Below are positions 21,280 to 29,756 of a stretch of 64,000 nucleotides of DNA, piece after piece. The DNA is from Paenibacillus apiarius. Lineage in GTDB: Bacteria > Bacillota > Bacilli > Paenibacillales > Paenibacillaceae. Under the pieces are notes generated by a model that made no database searches, was not told the origin of the DNA, and saw only the letters and a list, made by a program, of their open reading frames with translations. The stretch is from the NCBI RefSeq assembly GCF_017052585.1, contig NZ_JAFFHZ010000001.1:3463001-3527000 (forward strand). The letters run 5' to 3'. Position numbers and translations under genes: made by a program. The stretch's first letter is position 1. Every line of letters begins with the position of its first letter.

Positions 21280-22152
21280 CTATGTGCTAGACCCGGGGGC
21301 TTTCATAAAATCAATAAATGTTCGAAAGGCATTCGTCATGAACAAATCCCGCCGGTACACGAATAAAACATTGACCTCCCGATAGGGCTCCGGCAAGCGG
21401 TAAGAACAAATCTCTCCTGTGCTTTCACGGCCGGCAACAAGCGATTTGGGCAATAAGGAAACTCCCAATCCGGCGGATACTCCCCCTAATATCGACTCCA
21501 ACGTGCCGAACTCCATAATATGATTGGGGGTGATGCCTTCTTCCAGCAGCAAGCGTTCCGTCCTTGCCCGATGAGAGCAGCCTGCGCCAAAGAAAAGCAA
21601 AGGTCTGGCCAGCAGCTCCTTCAGATTGGATTCGCACGGTTCGGAAACCAACACCAATTCCTCCTCGAACGCGGTAAACTGTTCAATATCAGGATGGGCC
21701 AGCGGCCCGTATATGAAAGCGCCGTCCAGTTCATAATGGAGCACCTTCTGCAACAAAGCGTGCGTGTCGCCCGTAATGAGCGACAGCTTGACCTCGGGAA
21801 ATTTCTTATGGTATCCCGCCATCAGTTGGGGAAGATGAATGGCTGACGTCGTTTCCAGCGCTCCCAGCCGCAGCGGGCCTGCCGGATGTTCCGCATGTTG
21901 CGTTGATTTTACGGCCTCGTCCAGCAAATATAAAATTTTATCCGCATACTCCAATAAGTTTTGCCCGGAGGCGGTTAACTTCATGCCGCGGTTGGTGCGA
22001 TAAAATAGCTGTATCTCTAACTCCGCTTCTAACTGCTGCACACGGTTTGTGACATTGGACTGCACATAATTCAAGGCTTGAGCGGCTTTTGTAATGCTCC
22101 CTTCGCGCGCAACGGCTTGAAATATTCTCAGATCTCCGCTTTCCATCTCCAT
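21280..22152 (-). CDS. LysR-family regulator, YofA-like
   Basis: A 290-residue LysR-type regulator. The N-terminal helix-turn-helix is AVAREGSITKAAQALNYVQS (residues 12-31), followed by VTNRVQQLEAELEIQLFYR. The effector domain continues to the C-terminus with RRDLFMTNAFRTFIDF. Close similarity in reading to Bacillus subtilis YofA and the neighbouring YogA-like oxidoreductase reproduce the yofA-yogA arrangement. AAAGGAAC precedes the ATG at 22152. The gene diverges from the oxidoreductase. A TTGAT-N17-ATCAA inverted repeat (22209-22235) between them is a candidate binding site. Confidence 0.88.
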   Translation of the reverse strand: MEMESGDLRIFQAVAREGSITKAAQALNYVQSNVTNRVQQLEAELEIQLFYRTNRGMKLTASGQNLLEYADKILYLLDEAVKSTQHAEHPAGPLRLGALETTSAIHLPQLMAGYHKKFPEVKLSLITGDTHALLQKVLHYELDGAFIYGPLAHPDIEQFTAFEEELVLVSEPCESNLKELLARPLLFFGAGCSHRARTERLLLEEGITPNHIMEFGTLESILGGVSAGLGVSLLPKSLVAGRESTGEICSYRLPEPYREVNVLFVYRRDLFMTNAFRTFIDFMKAPGSST

Positions 22153-22280
22153 GTTCCTTTCTTGGTATTGTTTTTACTGATATCCGCATTCGATTTTGTT
22201 CATTTTACTTGATGATAACCTCTGTGTAAAATCAAATGCAAATCACAAATAAAAAGATATGAAACATGGGAGGGAACATC

Positions 22281-23270
22281 GTGAAAGCGATCGTGCATGT
22301 GGGCAAGAGCGGCATAGAGGGACTGCAATATAAGGACGTATCGTCTAAAAGCCCCGGTTATGGGGAAGTGAAGGTGAGATTGAAAGCAGCAGGGCTGAAC
22401 CATCGTGATCTGTTTATTATGAGGGCTAGAACGGAAAATGATCAGCCCTTGATTCTGGGTTCCGACGGAGCCGGTGTTATCGAAGCTGTTGGAGAAGGCG
22501 TTGCGGACTTGACCGTAAACCAAGAGGTGATTATTCACCCGAGCCTGAACTGGGAAGCGGTTGATGATGTGCCGCACAATCTGCAAATTTTGGGCAGTCC
22601 CGCGGATGGCACATTTGCCGAATCGGTCATTATTCCTGCTAAAAATGCGGTGGAAAAACCGGCCTGCCTATCATGGGCGGAAGCGGGAGTGCTGCCCTTA
22701 GCCGCATTGACCGCTTATCGGGCCTTGTTCACGAAAGGCCGGTTAAAGAAAGGCGAACACATCATCATACCTGGCATTGGGAGCGGCGTGGCCACTTATG
22801 CGATGATGATGGCCAAAGCGGCAGGGGCCACAGTAACGGTGACGTCTCGCAGCGAACAGAAGAGAGAAGCGGCGCGCACATATGGAGCCGATAGCGCCTT
22901 CGATAGTCACGGCGATTGGAACGAAGGCCTGCACGGCGAGAAAGCAGACCTTATTCTCGACAGCATCGGGCCCGCGACCTTTTCCAACTATTTGGATGTG
23001 CTGAAGCCCAATGGCCGGATTGTAAGCTTTGGCGCCAGCTCAGGCGATCGGATTGAACTCCCTTTGCGCGCGCTCTTTTTTCCTCAACTCAGTATTATAG
23101 GCACATCAATGGGAAGTCTTGAAGAATTTCAGCAAATGCTTGATTTTATGGAGCAGCATGCGCTTAAACCAATTATTGACCGGATGTATCCTTTGCAAGA
23201 CACGGTGCAAGCCTTCCATCGCATGAAGCAGGGGGAGCAATTTGGAAATATAGGTCTGCTTATCGGTTGA
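22281..23270 (+). CDS. MDR-family zinc-type alcohol dehydrogenase/quinone reductase, YogA-like
   Basis: A 329-residue medium-chain dehydrogenase/reductase. The GroES-like half has [11 protein letters not shown] and [15 protein letters not shown]. The NAD(P)-binding half has [20 protein letters not shown] with a glycine-rich loop and ADLILDSIG. No structural-zinc cysteine cluster is evident, fitting the quinone-oxidoreductase side of the family. Start choice: GGAGGG at 22269-22274 is 6 nt before GTG 22281; the ATG at 22266 overlaps that ribosome site and has none of its own. It is divergent from the YofA-like LysR gene, which is its likely regulator. The physiological substrate is unknown. Confidence 0.88.
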   Translation: MKAIVHVGKSGIEGLQYKDVSSKSPGYGEVKVRLKAAGLNHRDLFIMRARTENDQPLILGSDGAGVIEAVGEGVADLTVNQEVIIHPSLNWEAVDDVPHNLQILGSPADGTFAESVIIPAKNAVEKPACLSWAEAGVLPLAALTAYRALFTKGRLKKGEHIIIPGIGSGVATYAMMMAKAAGATVTVTSRSEQKREAARTYGADSAFDSHGDWNEGLHGEKADLILDSIGPATFSNYLDVLKPNGRIVSFGASSGDRIELPLRALFFPQLSIIGTSMGSLEEFQQMLDFMEQHALKPIIDRMYPLQDTVQAFHRMKQGEQFGNIGLLIG

Positions 23271-23314
23271 AAATCGATACGTTTGGTAAGGGAATTTTAA
23301 TAATATTTTAATAT

Positions 23315-23343
23315 TTGGAAATTTTTTTGCAGGATGGTATAGT
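23315..23343 (+). promoter_or_regulatory. Sigma-A-type promoter for the leader peptide and CHAT-like gene
   Basis: TTGGAA (23315-23320) and TATAGT (23338-23343) with a 17-bp spacer, about 44 nt before the leader-peptide start. Confidence 0.6.
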
Positions 23344-23386
23344 ATTAACAATGATTTTTGATAGATATGGAGAGGAGTATACAGCT

Positions 23387-23407
23387 ATGAAAATAACTAT
23401 ATTGTAA
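23387..23407 (+). CDS. Leader peptide MKITIL
   Basis: A six-codon ORF (MKITIL, then TAA) with a very strong ribosome site, GGAGAGGAG at 23369-23377, at 9-nt spacing. It is far too short for a functional enzyme and sits just upstream of an SD-masking hairpin. This is the arrangement seen for translation-attenuation leaders of inducible antibiotic-resistance genes (erm, cat type). The role is inferred; the inducer is unknown. Confidence 0.65.
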   Translation: MKITIL

Positions 23408-23423
23408 CGCGGCTTTATTCCGT

Positions 23424-23500
23424 GGCGGGCCCGACCGCCTCCATATGACAGGCAATTAGACCATGATTGAATCAAAATAACGCCTATATGCATATGGAGG
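23424..23500 (+). promoter_or_regulatory. Translation attenuator masking the SD of the CHAT-like gene
   Basis: CCTCCATATG (23438-23447) is the perfect reverse complement of CATATGGAGG (23491-23500), which contains the gene's Shine-Dalgarno. The resulting 10-bp stem would block ribosome entry. Upstream, GGCGG (23424-23428) can pair with CCGCC (23435-23439), whose end overlaps the anti-SD arm by two bases, so the two hairpins compete at their border. This pair of hairpins, placed directly after a six-codon leader ORF, is what stall-induced translational attenuation requires. Confidence 0.7.
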
Positions 23501-23509
23501 ATGAAAAAA

Positions 23510-24061
23510 ATGAGTAAGCCTGAAATGAATGTTGCTTTGGTATGCGGTCCAGATTGTGATATGGATACGCAAGCGATACGCGCTGCGTTGGAATATTTTG
23601 GCGCGCGAGTGTTTATGTATTGGGTCGGGAGACCGAGTGATTTTATGTCGGTGTTGTCTGGCGAAGACATCTACCCCGGCACGGATCTGATTATCCTCAA
23701 TTTCCATGGCGACGAGGGGAAGTTCGTCATGCCGGAGCTGGGAGAATCGGTCTATGAAGAGGGGGAACCGCGGGATGACTTTGGCCCTGCCGAGATTCGG
23801 CGTTTTGCGAACCTGGATGGCCGGACCATATTGGCTAACGGTTGCGATCTGGGAAATGCCGAGCTGGCTCAGGCCTTTCTGGAATGTGGCTGCAAGACCT
23901 ATATCGGGCCGAACGACTATCCAGATGGCAATGCGGCGCTTATGTTCGCCCTGCGCTTTTGCTATGAGCTCATCCAGCATAAAAAGAGCATTCGGGATGC
24001 TTGCCATATCGCCCGAGCCACGGACGATGACACAACGATGTACCAAATTTATGAGCAATAA
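23510..24061 (+). CDS. Small stand-alone CHAT/caspase-like protein, function unknown
   Basis: A 183-residue cytosolic protein without membrane segments. It shows the pattern of the CHAT/caspase fold. A hydrophobic strand ends in a His (LIILNFHGDEG, His66). A second strand ends in a Cys within an NGCDLG motif (Cys112), comparable to the SACDTG of CHAT peptidases. Then comes AQAFLECGCKTYIGPNDYPD, like the CHAT segment following the catalytic Cys. The C-terminal HKKSIRDACHIAR resembles the last CHAT helix. Assignment is by eye; no exact family is recognised. The start is the ATG at 23510, 9 nt after GGAGG, because the ATG at 23501 directly abuts the SD. It is expressed behind a leader peptide and SD-masking hairpin and ends in a strong terminator. 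Confidence 0.7.
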   Translation: MSKPEMNVALVCGPDCDMDTQAIRAALEYFGARVFMYWVGRPSDFMSVLSGEDIYPGTDLIILNFHGDEGKFVMPELGESVYEEGEPRDDFGPAEIRRFANLDGRTILANGCDLGNAELAQAFLECGCKTYIGPNDYPDGNAALMFALRFCYELIQHKKSIRDACHIARATDDDTTMYQIYEQ

Positions 24062-24088
24062 CCACATATGAATCATTAATGTTATAGG

Positions 24089-24133
24089 GAAACGGCATGT
24101 CGTACCAAGTACGGCATAGCCGTTTCTTTTTTT
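24089..24133 (+). terminator. Terminator of the CHAT-like gene
   Basis: GAAACGGC (24089-24096) pairs with GCCGTTTC (24119-24126), extended inside by CGTAC/GTACG, and followed by TTTTTTT. A very strong U-tract terminator. Confidence 0.9.
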
Positions 24134-24376
24134 GGAAAAGTATAATGTATCTGAATGCAGCGCCGTGCATGAGCTGTCGAAAAACTTTTTGATTCACTCT
24201 CCCCATTATTCAGGTGAGGCAAGGCGAGAGCCGTCGAAATGCTCTTTTGTTCATTGTGAAAAGCGATTGAGCCTTACCAAGTGATTCGATAGGGTTCGCG
24301 TTTTTCTGAATCAAGGGGATAGCGGACAAAAGGACTTTTTTAGAGCCCTCCCTCTCCTTAGAGCAGAGAGCATAAA
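24134..24376. other. Gene-free stretch with dispersed repeat
   Basis: No gene seen. It holds repeat copy 4 at 24195. A clear terminator for the convergent mscS gene could not be identified here. Confidence 0.4.
24195..24213 (+). repeat. Dispersed 19-bp repeat, copy 4
   Basis: CACTCTCCC-N5-TTCAG, same pattern and length as the copies near 9 kb and 59.8 kb. Confidence 0.55.
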
Positions 24377-25480
24377 TCAAGAGTCGCAGCTGAAGGACGA
24401 TTTTGAGAATTCCTGCTCCTTCGCTTCGAGAAATACCCGCTGCGCCGGCATGGCGAGACGGACTCCTTCTTGCTCCAAAATGTCCATAATCGCGAAGTTA
24501 ATTTCCTCCCGCACACGCAAATGCTCCGCCCACACCGTCGACTGTGTAAAAAAGTAACACATAATGCCGAGCTGGTCCGCATGAAACTCGGTGAACCGAA
24601 TCATAATCGTTCCCGGAGCGACCTCGGGATGGGCAGTAATATGCTCCCGAATCCGTTCTACCGCACGAAGCAGGCTTGCCCGCCCCGTGTCCACCGCGAC
24701 GCCTAGCGTAAACGTGATGCGGCGCTTGCCCATCCGGCTGAAATTCGTAATCGCCTGGTCGGCCAGCGTAGCGTTCGGGACGATGACGAGCGTATCCGCG
24801 AACGTGCGGATTCTTGAGCTCCGGAACGAGATGTCCTCGACCACGCCTTCTACGGTAGACGTCTGGATCCAGTCGCCCCGCGCGAACGGCTTTTCCGTTA
24901 TGATGATGACCCCGGCAATGAAATTGCTGAACGTATCCTTGGCCGCCATAGCGACCGCCAGACTGCCAAGTCCGAGTCCCGCCACCAGGCCGTTGATGCT
25001 GTATCCCCATTCGGAGGAAATCATCGTAATGGCTATGGCCACGATAACGATGCGCAGAATGCGCGACAGAAACGGGATCAGCATGCTCGACTGCTCGACT
25101 CCCAAGCGCGTGGTAAATCCGGTAAACAGGTTGGAGGAGCGTCCGGAAAAATTGTATAAGCCCCACCCGACGATGGCAATGAAGGAACTCCGGCTCAACT
25201 GTTTGAATAGCGGCCAATAGGGCCATTGATCGGGAAAGTAGAAATGAAAGGCCGCGTTCACGCCTCCCAAAATAAGCAGCATGCGGACCGGCTGTTCGAA
25301 GGAATGCATGAAGCTGGCGATATTGGTGCTTCGCGTTTTGTCCGCCATGCGAACGATGAAGCGGAACAGATAGCCGGCGACCCAGTTGCGAAAGAACAGA
25401 AACAGAAGCAGGATACCGATGGCGATGAGCAGCCTCGTCCCGTCGATCTGTTCGAAGAACGAGTGAAATGGTTGATCCAT
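24377..25480 (-). CDS. Mechanosensitive ion channel, MscS family
   Basis: A 367-residue inner-membrane channel that opens under membrane tension to relieve osmotic downshock. There are four to five transmembrane segments. The Gly/Ala-rich pore helix is clear (NGLVAGLGLGSLAVAMAAKD, near residue 170), followed by the beta-domain stretch FARGDWIQTSTVEGVVEDIS, with FRSSRIRTFADTLVIVPN next. The C-terminal alpha/beta cage domain is complete. AAGGAGGG lies 10 nt before the ATG at 25480. It is monocistronic and convergent with the CHAT-like gene. Confidence 0.93.
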   Translation of the reverse strand: MDQPFHSFFEQIDGTRLLIAIGILLLFLFFRNWVAGYLFRFIVRMADKTRSTNIASFMHSFEQPVRMLLILGGVNAAFHFYFPDQWPYWPLFKQLSRSSFIAIVGWGLYNFSGRSSNLFTGFTTRLGVEQSSMLIPFLSRILRIVIVAIAITMISSEWGYSINGLVAGLGLGSLAVAMAAKDTFSNFIAGVIIITEKPFARGDWIQTSTVEGVVEDISFRSSRIRTFADTLVIVPNATLADQAITNFSRMGKRRITFTLGVAVDTGRASLLRAVERIREHITAHPEVAPGTIMIRFTEFHADQLGIMCYFFTQSTVWAEHLRVREEINFAIMDILEQEGVRLAMPAQRVFLEAKEQEFSKSSFSCDS

Positions 25481-25710
25481 CTCGTTTTCACCCTCCTTTT
25501 CCTTGTAGATAGTTCCCCATTATAGCATATAATGCTCAGCTGACTGAGAACGGAAGCGACGGGCAGGGCCTGCCTTGATGATGCTCTCATATGAAAATTA
25601 TTGAAAAATAATATCGATATCATGAAAGAAGATTGTCATATTTTCATCATGCGGTCATATGTTGGTTAAGGATGTTCGATATCCGACTCATAGAGAATAG
25701 GAGTGGTGAT

Positions 25711-25977
25711 ATGATGCACGCAATCGACACGTTGGCCCGTTTGGTGAGCGAAGCGAAGGAGGACCCTTCTTGGGAGCTGCGGCTTACCCCGAAGACGAAC
25801 CTTATCGAGGAGGTCGGTTTGGATTCGCTCCAGCTTATTCAGTTCATGCTGAAGGTGGAGGAGCAATTTAAAGTGCAGATGGATTTCGAACGGTTCGATT
25901 ATGAGCATTTGCAGTCGGTGCGGGCGTTCCTCGGCTTCCTGCAAGCATTGGGCGCCGAGGTGGGGCTGCATGCGTAA
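25711..25977 (+). CDS. Acyl/peptidyl carrier protein
   Basis: An 88-residue carrier protein. The phosphopantetheine-attachment motif EVGLDSLQLIQFMLKVEEQF is at residues 34-53 with Ser38 as the modified residue. The four-helix pattern and acidic helix 2 fit an ACP. The frame is open further upstream, but ATG 25711 is chosen because ATAGGAG is 6 nt before it. It is the first gene of the eight-gene cluster and overlaps the ATP-grasp gene by 8 nt, which suggests that enzyme loads it with an amino acid or other carboxylic acid. Confidence 0.85.
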   Translation: MMHAIDTLARLVSEAKEDPSWELRLTPKTNLIEEVGLDSLQLIQFMLKVEEQFKVQMDFERFDYEHLQSVRAFLGFLQALGAEVGLHA

Positions 25978-27415
25978 CCCGCTGCCGGAAGCAGCGGGAG
26001 TATCGCCAGCGCCTAAGCCGCTCTATGACGGGCCGCGCATCGCGCTCGGGACGTTCGACGCCGAGGCGTATTGGCGTCCGGCTGAGCTGGCGGCGCTGCC
26101 TGCCATCCGGGCCGCGCAAAGGCACTCCGCCGCCGGATTCATGGACGAGCTGTTGTTTCCGCTCAGCGGCGAGGGCGGCGTGCTGGTGACGCGGCACGCG
26201 ATGAATGAGGCCCATAAGGCTTATTTGCGGGACATAGGGTTCCGTTTCCGCTCGCTATCCATAGGCAAGACCGCTTCACGTGGAGCCGACCGCCGGGATG
26301 ACATCTTTCAGGCGATTGCCGGACATCCGGCACAGGCGGAATGGCGCAACCTGCTGCGGGAGCTTCCGTGCGCGCCTTATGCGGTTATCCCCTCCGCGGC
26401 TGAATTGGCGCGCCGTTATAACTTGGCCGGAATGATTCCTGCAGCGGACGTCGTCGCCAAAGTTAACTCCAAGGCGTATTCCCTTCGGCTAGCGGAAGAA
26501 TTGGAATTGAAGCCGCAAGGACGCCTTGCGGTGGATGCCGCCGAAGTGGAGCGTATCGGTACGGAGCTGCTGCGGCAGAGCGGCAGGCTGGTGATGAAGG
26601 ACCCTTACGGCGTGTCGGGAAGCGGTAATCTGGCCGTCGATTCCTCTGCGCTCCTCGGGCGGCTGGCCAGCTATCTCCGCGTGCAGCAGAAGGCCGGCAA
26701 GCGAGTCATGCTGCTGCTTGAACCTTGGCTTGCGAAGCAGGCAGACTTCTCCTGCCAGCTATTTATCGCTGCGGACGGGCGCATTACGCTGCTCGGCGTG
26801 CAGCGCATGGTGAACCGTCAGCTTAATTACGCTGGATCGCGCGCGGCGGAAGCCGAACTGACGGAGCGGCTGGCGGAAGCCGGGTATTTCGCGGCGATGG
26901 AGCGGCTGGCTGTCCGACTCTATCAGGAAGGTTACTTCGGTCCCGTATGCGTTGATTCGATGCTGCTGGAGAATGGTGACGTGTATCCCGTCGTAGAGAT
27001 CAATGCCCGGCATTCGATGGGAATGCTGAATCATTGTCTTGATACTCATTTTGAAGGGGACGGCCGGCAGAGCTTTTTAACATGTCTCCAGCTGGGACTG
27101 CCGGAATGGGCGCTGCACCGAGCGGAACGAGCAGAACCAGTGATCGCATCCGGTTCGGCAGACATTGTCCGCACAGCGGCAGCGGAAATGTTCGCACGGC
27201 TGCTGGATCAGCTGGATCAGGCCGGGCTGTTGTTCAAGCCGGAGCACCGTACAGGCATTGTTCCGCTGTCCGCCAATACGCTGTTCACGCCGACGGGCGG
27301 CAATACGTCCGGGCGCTGGTATGTATCGCTTGTGGCAGACAGCCTCCGTGAAAGCGAAGCCTTAAGCAAGCAGCTTCATCATATGTTATCAGAGCTCGGA
27401 TTCCGGCTCTATTGA
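25970..27415 (+). CDS. ATP-grasp ligase, probable carrier-protein-loading enzyme
   Basis: A 481-residue protein with the ATP-grasp fold in its middle. After a variable N-terminal 150 residues come VVAKVNSKAYSLRLAEELEL, the ATP-binding lysine and Gly-rich loop VMKDPYGVSGSG, the adenine-side strand VMLLLEPWLAKQADF, and the metal-binding end VVEINARHSMG. ATP-grasp enzymes join a carboxylate to an amine or thiol via an acyl-phosphate. Its ATG overlaps the ACP stop. In butirosin biosynthesis the ATP-grasp enzyme BtrJ loads glutamate onto the ACP BtrI, and the presence of a BtrH-like gene at the end of this cluster makes the same role attractive here. The substrate is unknown and the role is inference. 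Confidence 0.78.
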   Translation: MRNPLPEAAGVSPAPKPLYDGPRIALGTFDAEAYWRPAELAALPAIRAAQRHSAAGFMDELLFPLSGEGGVLVTRHAMNEAHKAYLRDIGFRFRSLSIGKTASRGADRRDDIFQAIAGHPAQAEWRNLLRELPCAPYAVIPSAAELARRYNLAGMIPAADVVAKVNSKAYSLRLAEELELKPQGRLAVDAAEVERIGTELLRQSGRLVMKDPYGVSGSGNLAVDSSALLGRLASYLRVQQKAGKRVMLLLEPWLAKQADFSCQLFIAADGRITLLGVQRMVNRQLNYAGSRAAEAELTERLAEAGYFAAMERLAVRLYQEGYFGPVCVDSMLLENGDVYPVVEINARHSMGMLNHCLDTHFEGDGRQSFLTCLQLGLPEWALHRAERAEPVIASGSADIVRTAAAEMFARLLDQLDQAGLLFKPEHRTGIVPLSANTLFTPTGGNTSGRWYVSLVADSLRESEALSKQLHHMLSELGFRLY

Positions 27416-27462
27416 GAATTCAACAAGAGCGCATCTTGAATAAGAGTAAGAAGGTGTCTTTC

Positions 27463-28557
27463 ATGCAATCCGCTTCACCCGTTACGATACTGACGTCAGG
27501 GAACTCGCTCGGCGCTTATGTGCCTGGCATTCGGCTGCAGGAGCGGCTCAGGCGGCGCGGCATTCCAGCGGAAGCCGAGGTGCTGGAGCGCCTGTTCCCG
27601 GAAGAGACGCGGCGGAAGCTTGTCCGCACCAAGCAGGCGTTCCACAACAGCTTCGGCGCAGCCTTGATGGGAACCCGCCTCGCGCGCGACATTAGGCACG
27701 CATTCGACACGGAGTCGGTCGATGCGCTGCTCGAGCGCTGGCAGGCAGAGGGCCGGCGCACGTTTCTGGCCATGACGGGCTTCTGGCTCCCCGTTCTGGA
27801 TCAATATGTCCGGCGCATGCGCCCAGATCCCGTACGCGCGGAATTCCTCCGGCTCGATGCAATCGACACGCCGTCATATCGGGCCTATCGCGATGCGTAT
27901 CAGTGCTACCGCCACCATTGGCTGTTCCGGCTGGAGGGGGAGCATCCCGTCCTCCAATATCGGCTGGCGATGTCGGATGAGCCGATCGTGCCATACGCCG
28001 AACGGGACGAACGGATCGTCGTCCATGGCGGCGGCTGGGGCATCGGCACCTATCGCAGCGCGATCACCGCTCTGCAGGAGCGGTTTGCGCTTGACCTCGT
28101 GGCCTATGAACCGGAAGAAGCGGGCGGGGCGCGCCCCTGCGACCGCATCTACATGACCGATCCGGATTGGCATCCGTGGTCGGACGAACCGGAGCTGCGC
28201 GATGAGGCCGCCTACCCGCCGACGGCGGAATGGAAGCCGAACGAGCCGCCCGTCTACGAGCGGGGCACGGATGGCCCGCGTTTGTATGGCGCCATTCGCC
28301 GCAGCCTCGCCATCGTGAGCAAGCCGGGCGGCGGCACGCTTGTCGATTCGCTCTCGGCGGCGACGCCCCTCGTATACCTTGAGCCGTTCGGCGACCATGA
28401 GCGCGCCAACGCTTTGCTATGGGAGCGGCTCGGCTTCGGCATCGCCTATGATCGTTGGGCTCGGTCGGGCTTTGCTATCGGCATATTGAACCAGCTTCAC
28501 GACAATCTGAAAAGACATGCGCTTTCATTATCTGATTACGGGGGGATGTATCCATGA
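27463..28557 (+). CDS. GT-B fold glycosyltransferase (UGT/MurG-like)
   Basis: A 364-residue protein with features of GT-B nucleotide-sugar transferases: an N-terminal Rossmann-type start (VTILTSGNSLGAYVPGIRLQ) and a C-terminal donor-binding region with VSKPGGGTLVDSLSAATPLV and YLEPFGDHERANALLWERLG, close to the UGT signature layout. The ATG at 27463 has AAGGTG 6-8 nt upstream. The frame is open a little further up from a TTG at 27412 that lacks a ribosome site. It sits between the ATP-grasp and radical SAM genes and ends in an ATGA overlap with the latter. A sugar-decorated product is implied. Donor and acceptor are unknown. Confidence 0.7.
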   Translation: MQSASPVTILTSGNSLGAYVPGIRLQERLRRRGIPAEAEVLERLFPEETRRKLVRTKQAFHNSFGAALMGTRLARDIRHAFDTESVDALLERWQAEGRRTFLAMTGFWLPVLDQYVRRMRPDPVRAEFLRLDAIDTPSYRAYRDAYQCYRHHWLFRLEGEHPVLQYRLAMSDEPIVPYAERDERIVVHGGGWGIGTYRSAITALQERFALDLVAYEPEEAGGARPCDRIYMTDPDWHPWSDEPELRDEAAYPPTAEWKPNEPPVYERGTDGPRLYGAIRRSLAIVSKPGGGTLVDSLSAATPLVYLEPFGDHERANALLWERLGFGIAYDRWARSGFAIGILNQLHDNLKRHALSLSDYGGMYP

Positions 28558-29729
28558 CGCAACCGAAGACAAGCGCCACATTGACACCGGCAGAGTTCCG
28601 TTCCTTGAAGCAGACGCTGCACAACATGAGCGCCGCGAGCCGCGGCTTGAAGCAAGAGCCGTCCTACGCGTTCGATCTGCCGCGAGATATCGGCATTAAG
28701 CTGAATAATGGCTGCAATTTACGCTGCAAGCACTGCTTCGAATGGAATCCGGACGGGTACCATCATGAATTCGAGCGTCAGGAGGCGCGGCGGGAGATTG
28801 ATTTCTCCTTGATCGAGCAGATCTTCGCGGAGACAAGGCCGTATCGCTCACGCATGTTTTTGTGGGGCGGAGAACCGCTCATGTACTCCAAGCTCGATGA
28901 GCTGTGCGAGCTGCTCGCCTCCGATCCGCGCATCTCCACCATTTGCTCGAATGCGGTGCTGGTCGAAAAGAAGCTGGAGTCGCTCCTGAAGCTGCCTGAA
29001 GGCGTAACCCTGCTTGCCAGTCTGGAAGGCTTCGAAGCGGAGAACGATGCGATTCGCGGCCGCGGCATCTTCCGCACCGTAATGTCGGCCATCGAACTGC
29101 TGCTGGAACGGAAGCGTGCGGGCGAATTCAAAGGGGACGTGTCGGTCAGCCTGACGATTAACGACGCGATGGTGACCCGGCTGTACGAGTTTATGGAATA
29201 TTTCGAATCGGTCGGGGTCAATTCCGTCTACTTCGTCTTTCCGTGGTATATCCCGAATGAAGTTGCGGAGCGGATGGACACGTATTTCGCCGAACGCTTC
29301 GGCTGGCTCGAAGCGGCGCAGGATCCAGGCAAGAAGAGCTGGCATTCGTTCACGTACCACTTGTCGCCGGAGAACGTCGAGCCGCTGCTCGCCGAGATGG
29401 GGAAGCTGCGCTCGCGCGTCTGGAAGAACCGCATCCGCTTCCAGCCTGCGCTGGAGGCGGACGAGGTGCGCGGCTTCGTGCTTGGGACGGATCGCCCCGG
29501 CATGAGGCGTACGGAATGCCTGGCGCTCTCGACGCGCATGGATGTGCTGCCGAACGGCAAGGTGAATCCGTGCAAGTTTTTCCCCGAGTTCACGATCGCC
29601 GACCTGCGCCAAGCCAGCTTGAAGGACGTATTTCACGGCGACGCCTACACCAGGCAGCGCGAAGCGCTGGCCTGCGGCTTGACGCCCGTCTGCTCGAAAT
29701 GCGTGCTGCTGTACAATAATGGGGCTTAG
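28554..29729 (+). CDS. Radical SAM enzyme with SPASM-like C-terminus
   Basis: A 391-residue radical S-adenosylmethionine enzyme. The [4Fe-4S] site is the C-x3-C-x2-C of NGCNLRCKHCFEWNPDG (near residue 58), followed by the SAM-binding MFLWGGEPLMYSKLDEL. C-terminal cysteines in ECLALS, NGKVNPCKFF and CGLTPVCSKC fit an auxiliary cluster domain of the SPASM/twitch kind. Such enzymes perform C-C or C-S bond formation, epimerisation or dehydrogenation, often on peptides or sugars. It starts with an ATGA overlap to the glycosyltransferase, so it belongs to the same operon. The substrate is unknown. Confidence 0.88.
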   Translation: MTQPKTSATLTPAEFRSLKQTLHNMSAASRGLKQEPSYAFDLPRDIGIKLNNGCNLRCKHCFEWNPDGYHHEFERQEARREIDFSLIEQIFAETRPYRSRMFLWGGEPLMYSKLDELCELLASDPRISTICSNAVLVEKKLESLLKLPEGVTLLASLEGFEAENDAIRGRGIFRTVMSAIELLLERKRAGEFKGDVSVSLTINDAMVTRLYEFMEYFESVGVNSVYFVFPWYIPNEVAERMDTYFAERFGWLEAAQDPGKKSWHSFTYHLSPENVEPLLAEMGKLRSRVWKNRIRFQPALEADEVRGFVLGTDRPGMRRTECLALSTRMDVLPNGKVNPCKFFPEFTIADLRQASLKDVFHGDAYTRQREALACGLTPVCSKCVLLYNNGA

Positions 29730-29756
29730 CCGCTGCGCCGGGAGGGGGAAGCTGCG

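Noticed and set aside
24240-24376. Terminator for the mscS gene
   Set aside because: Stems can be drawn, but on the minus strand they are followed by A-rich rather than T-rich sequence.
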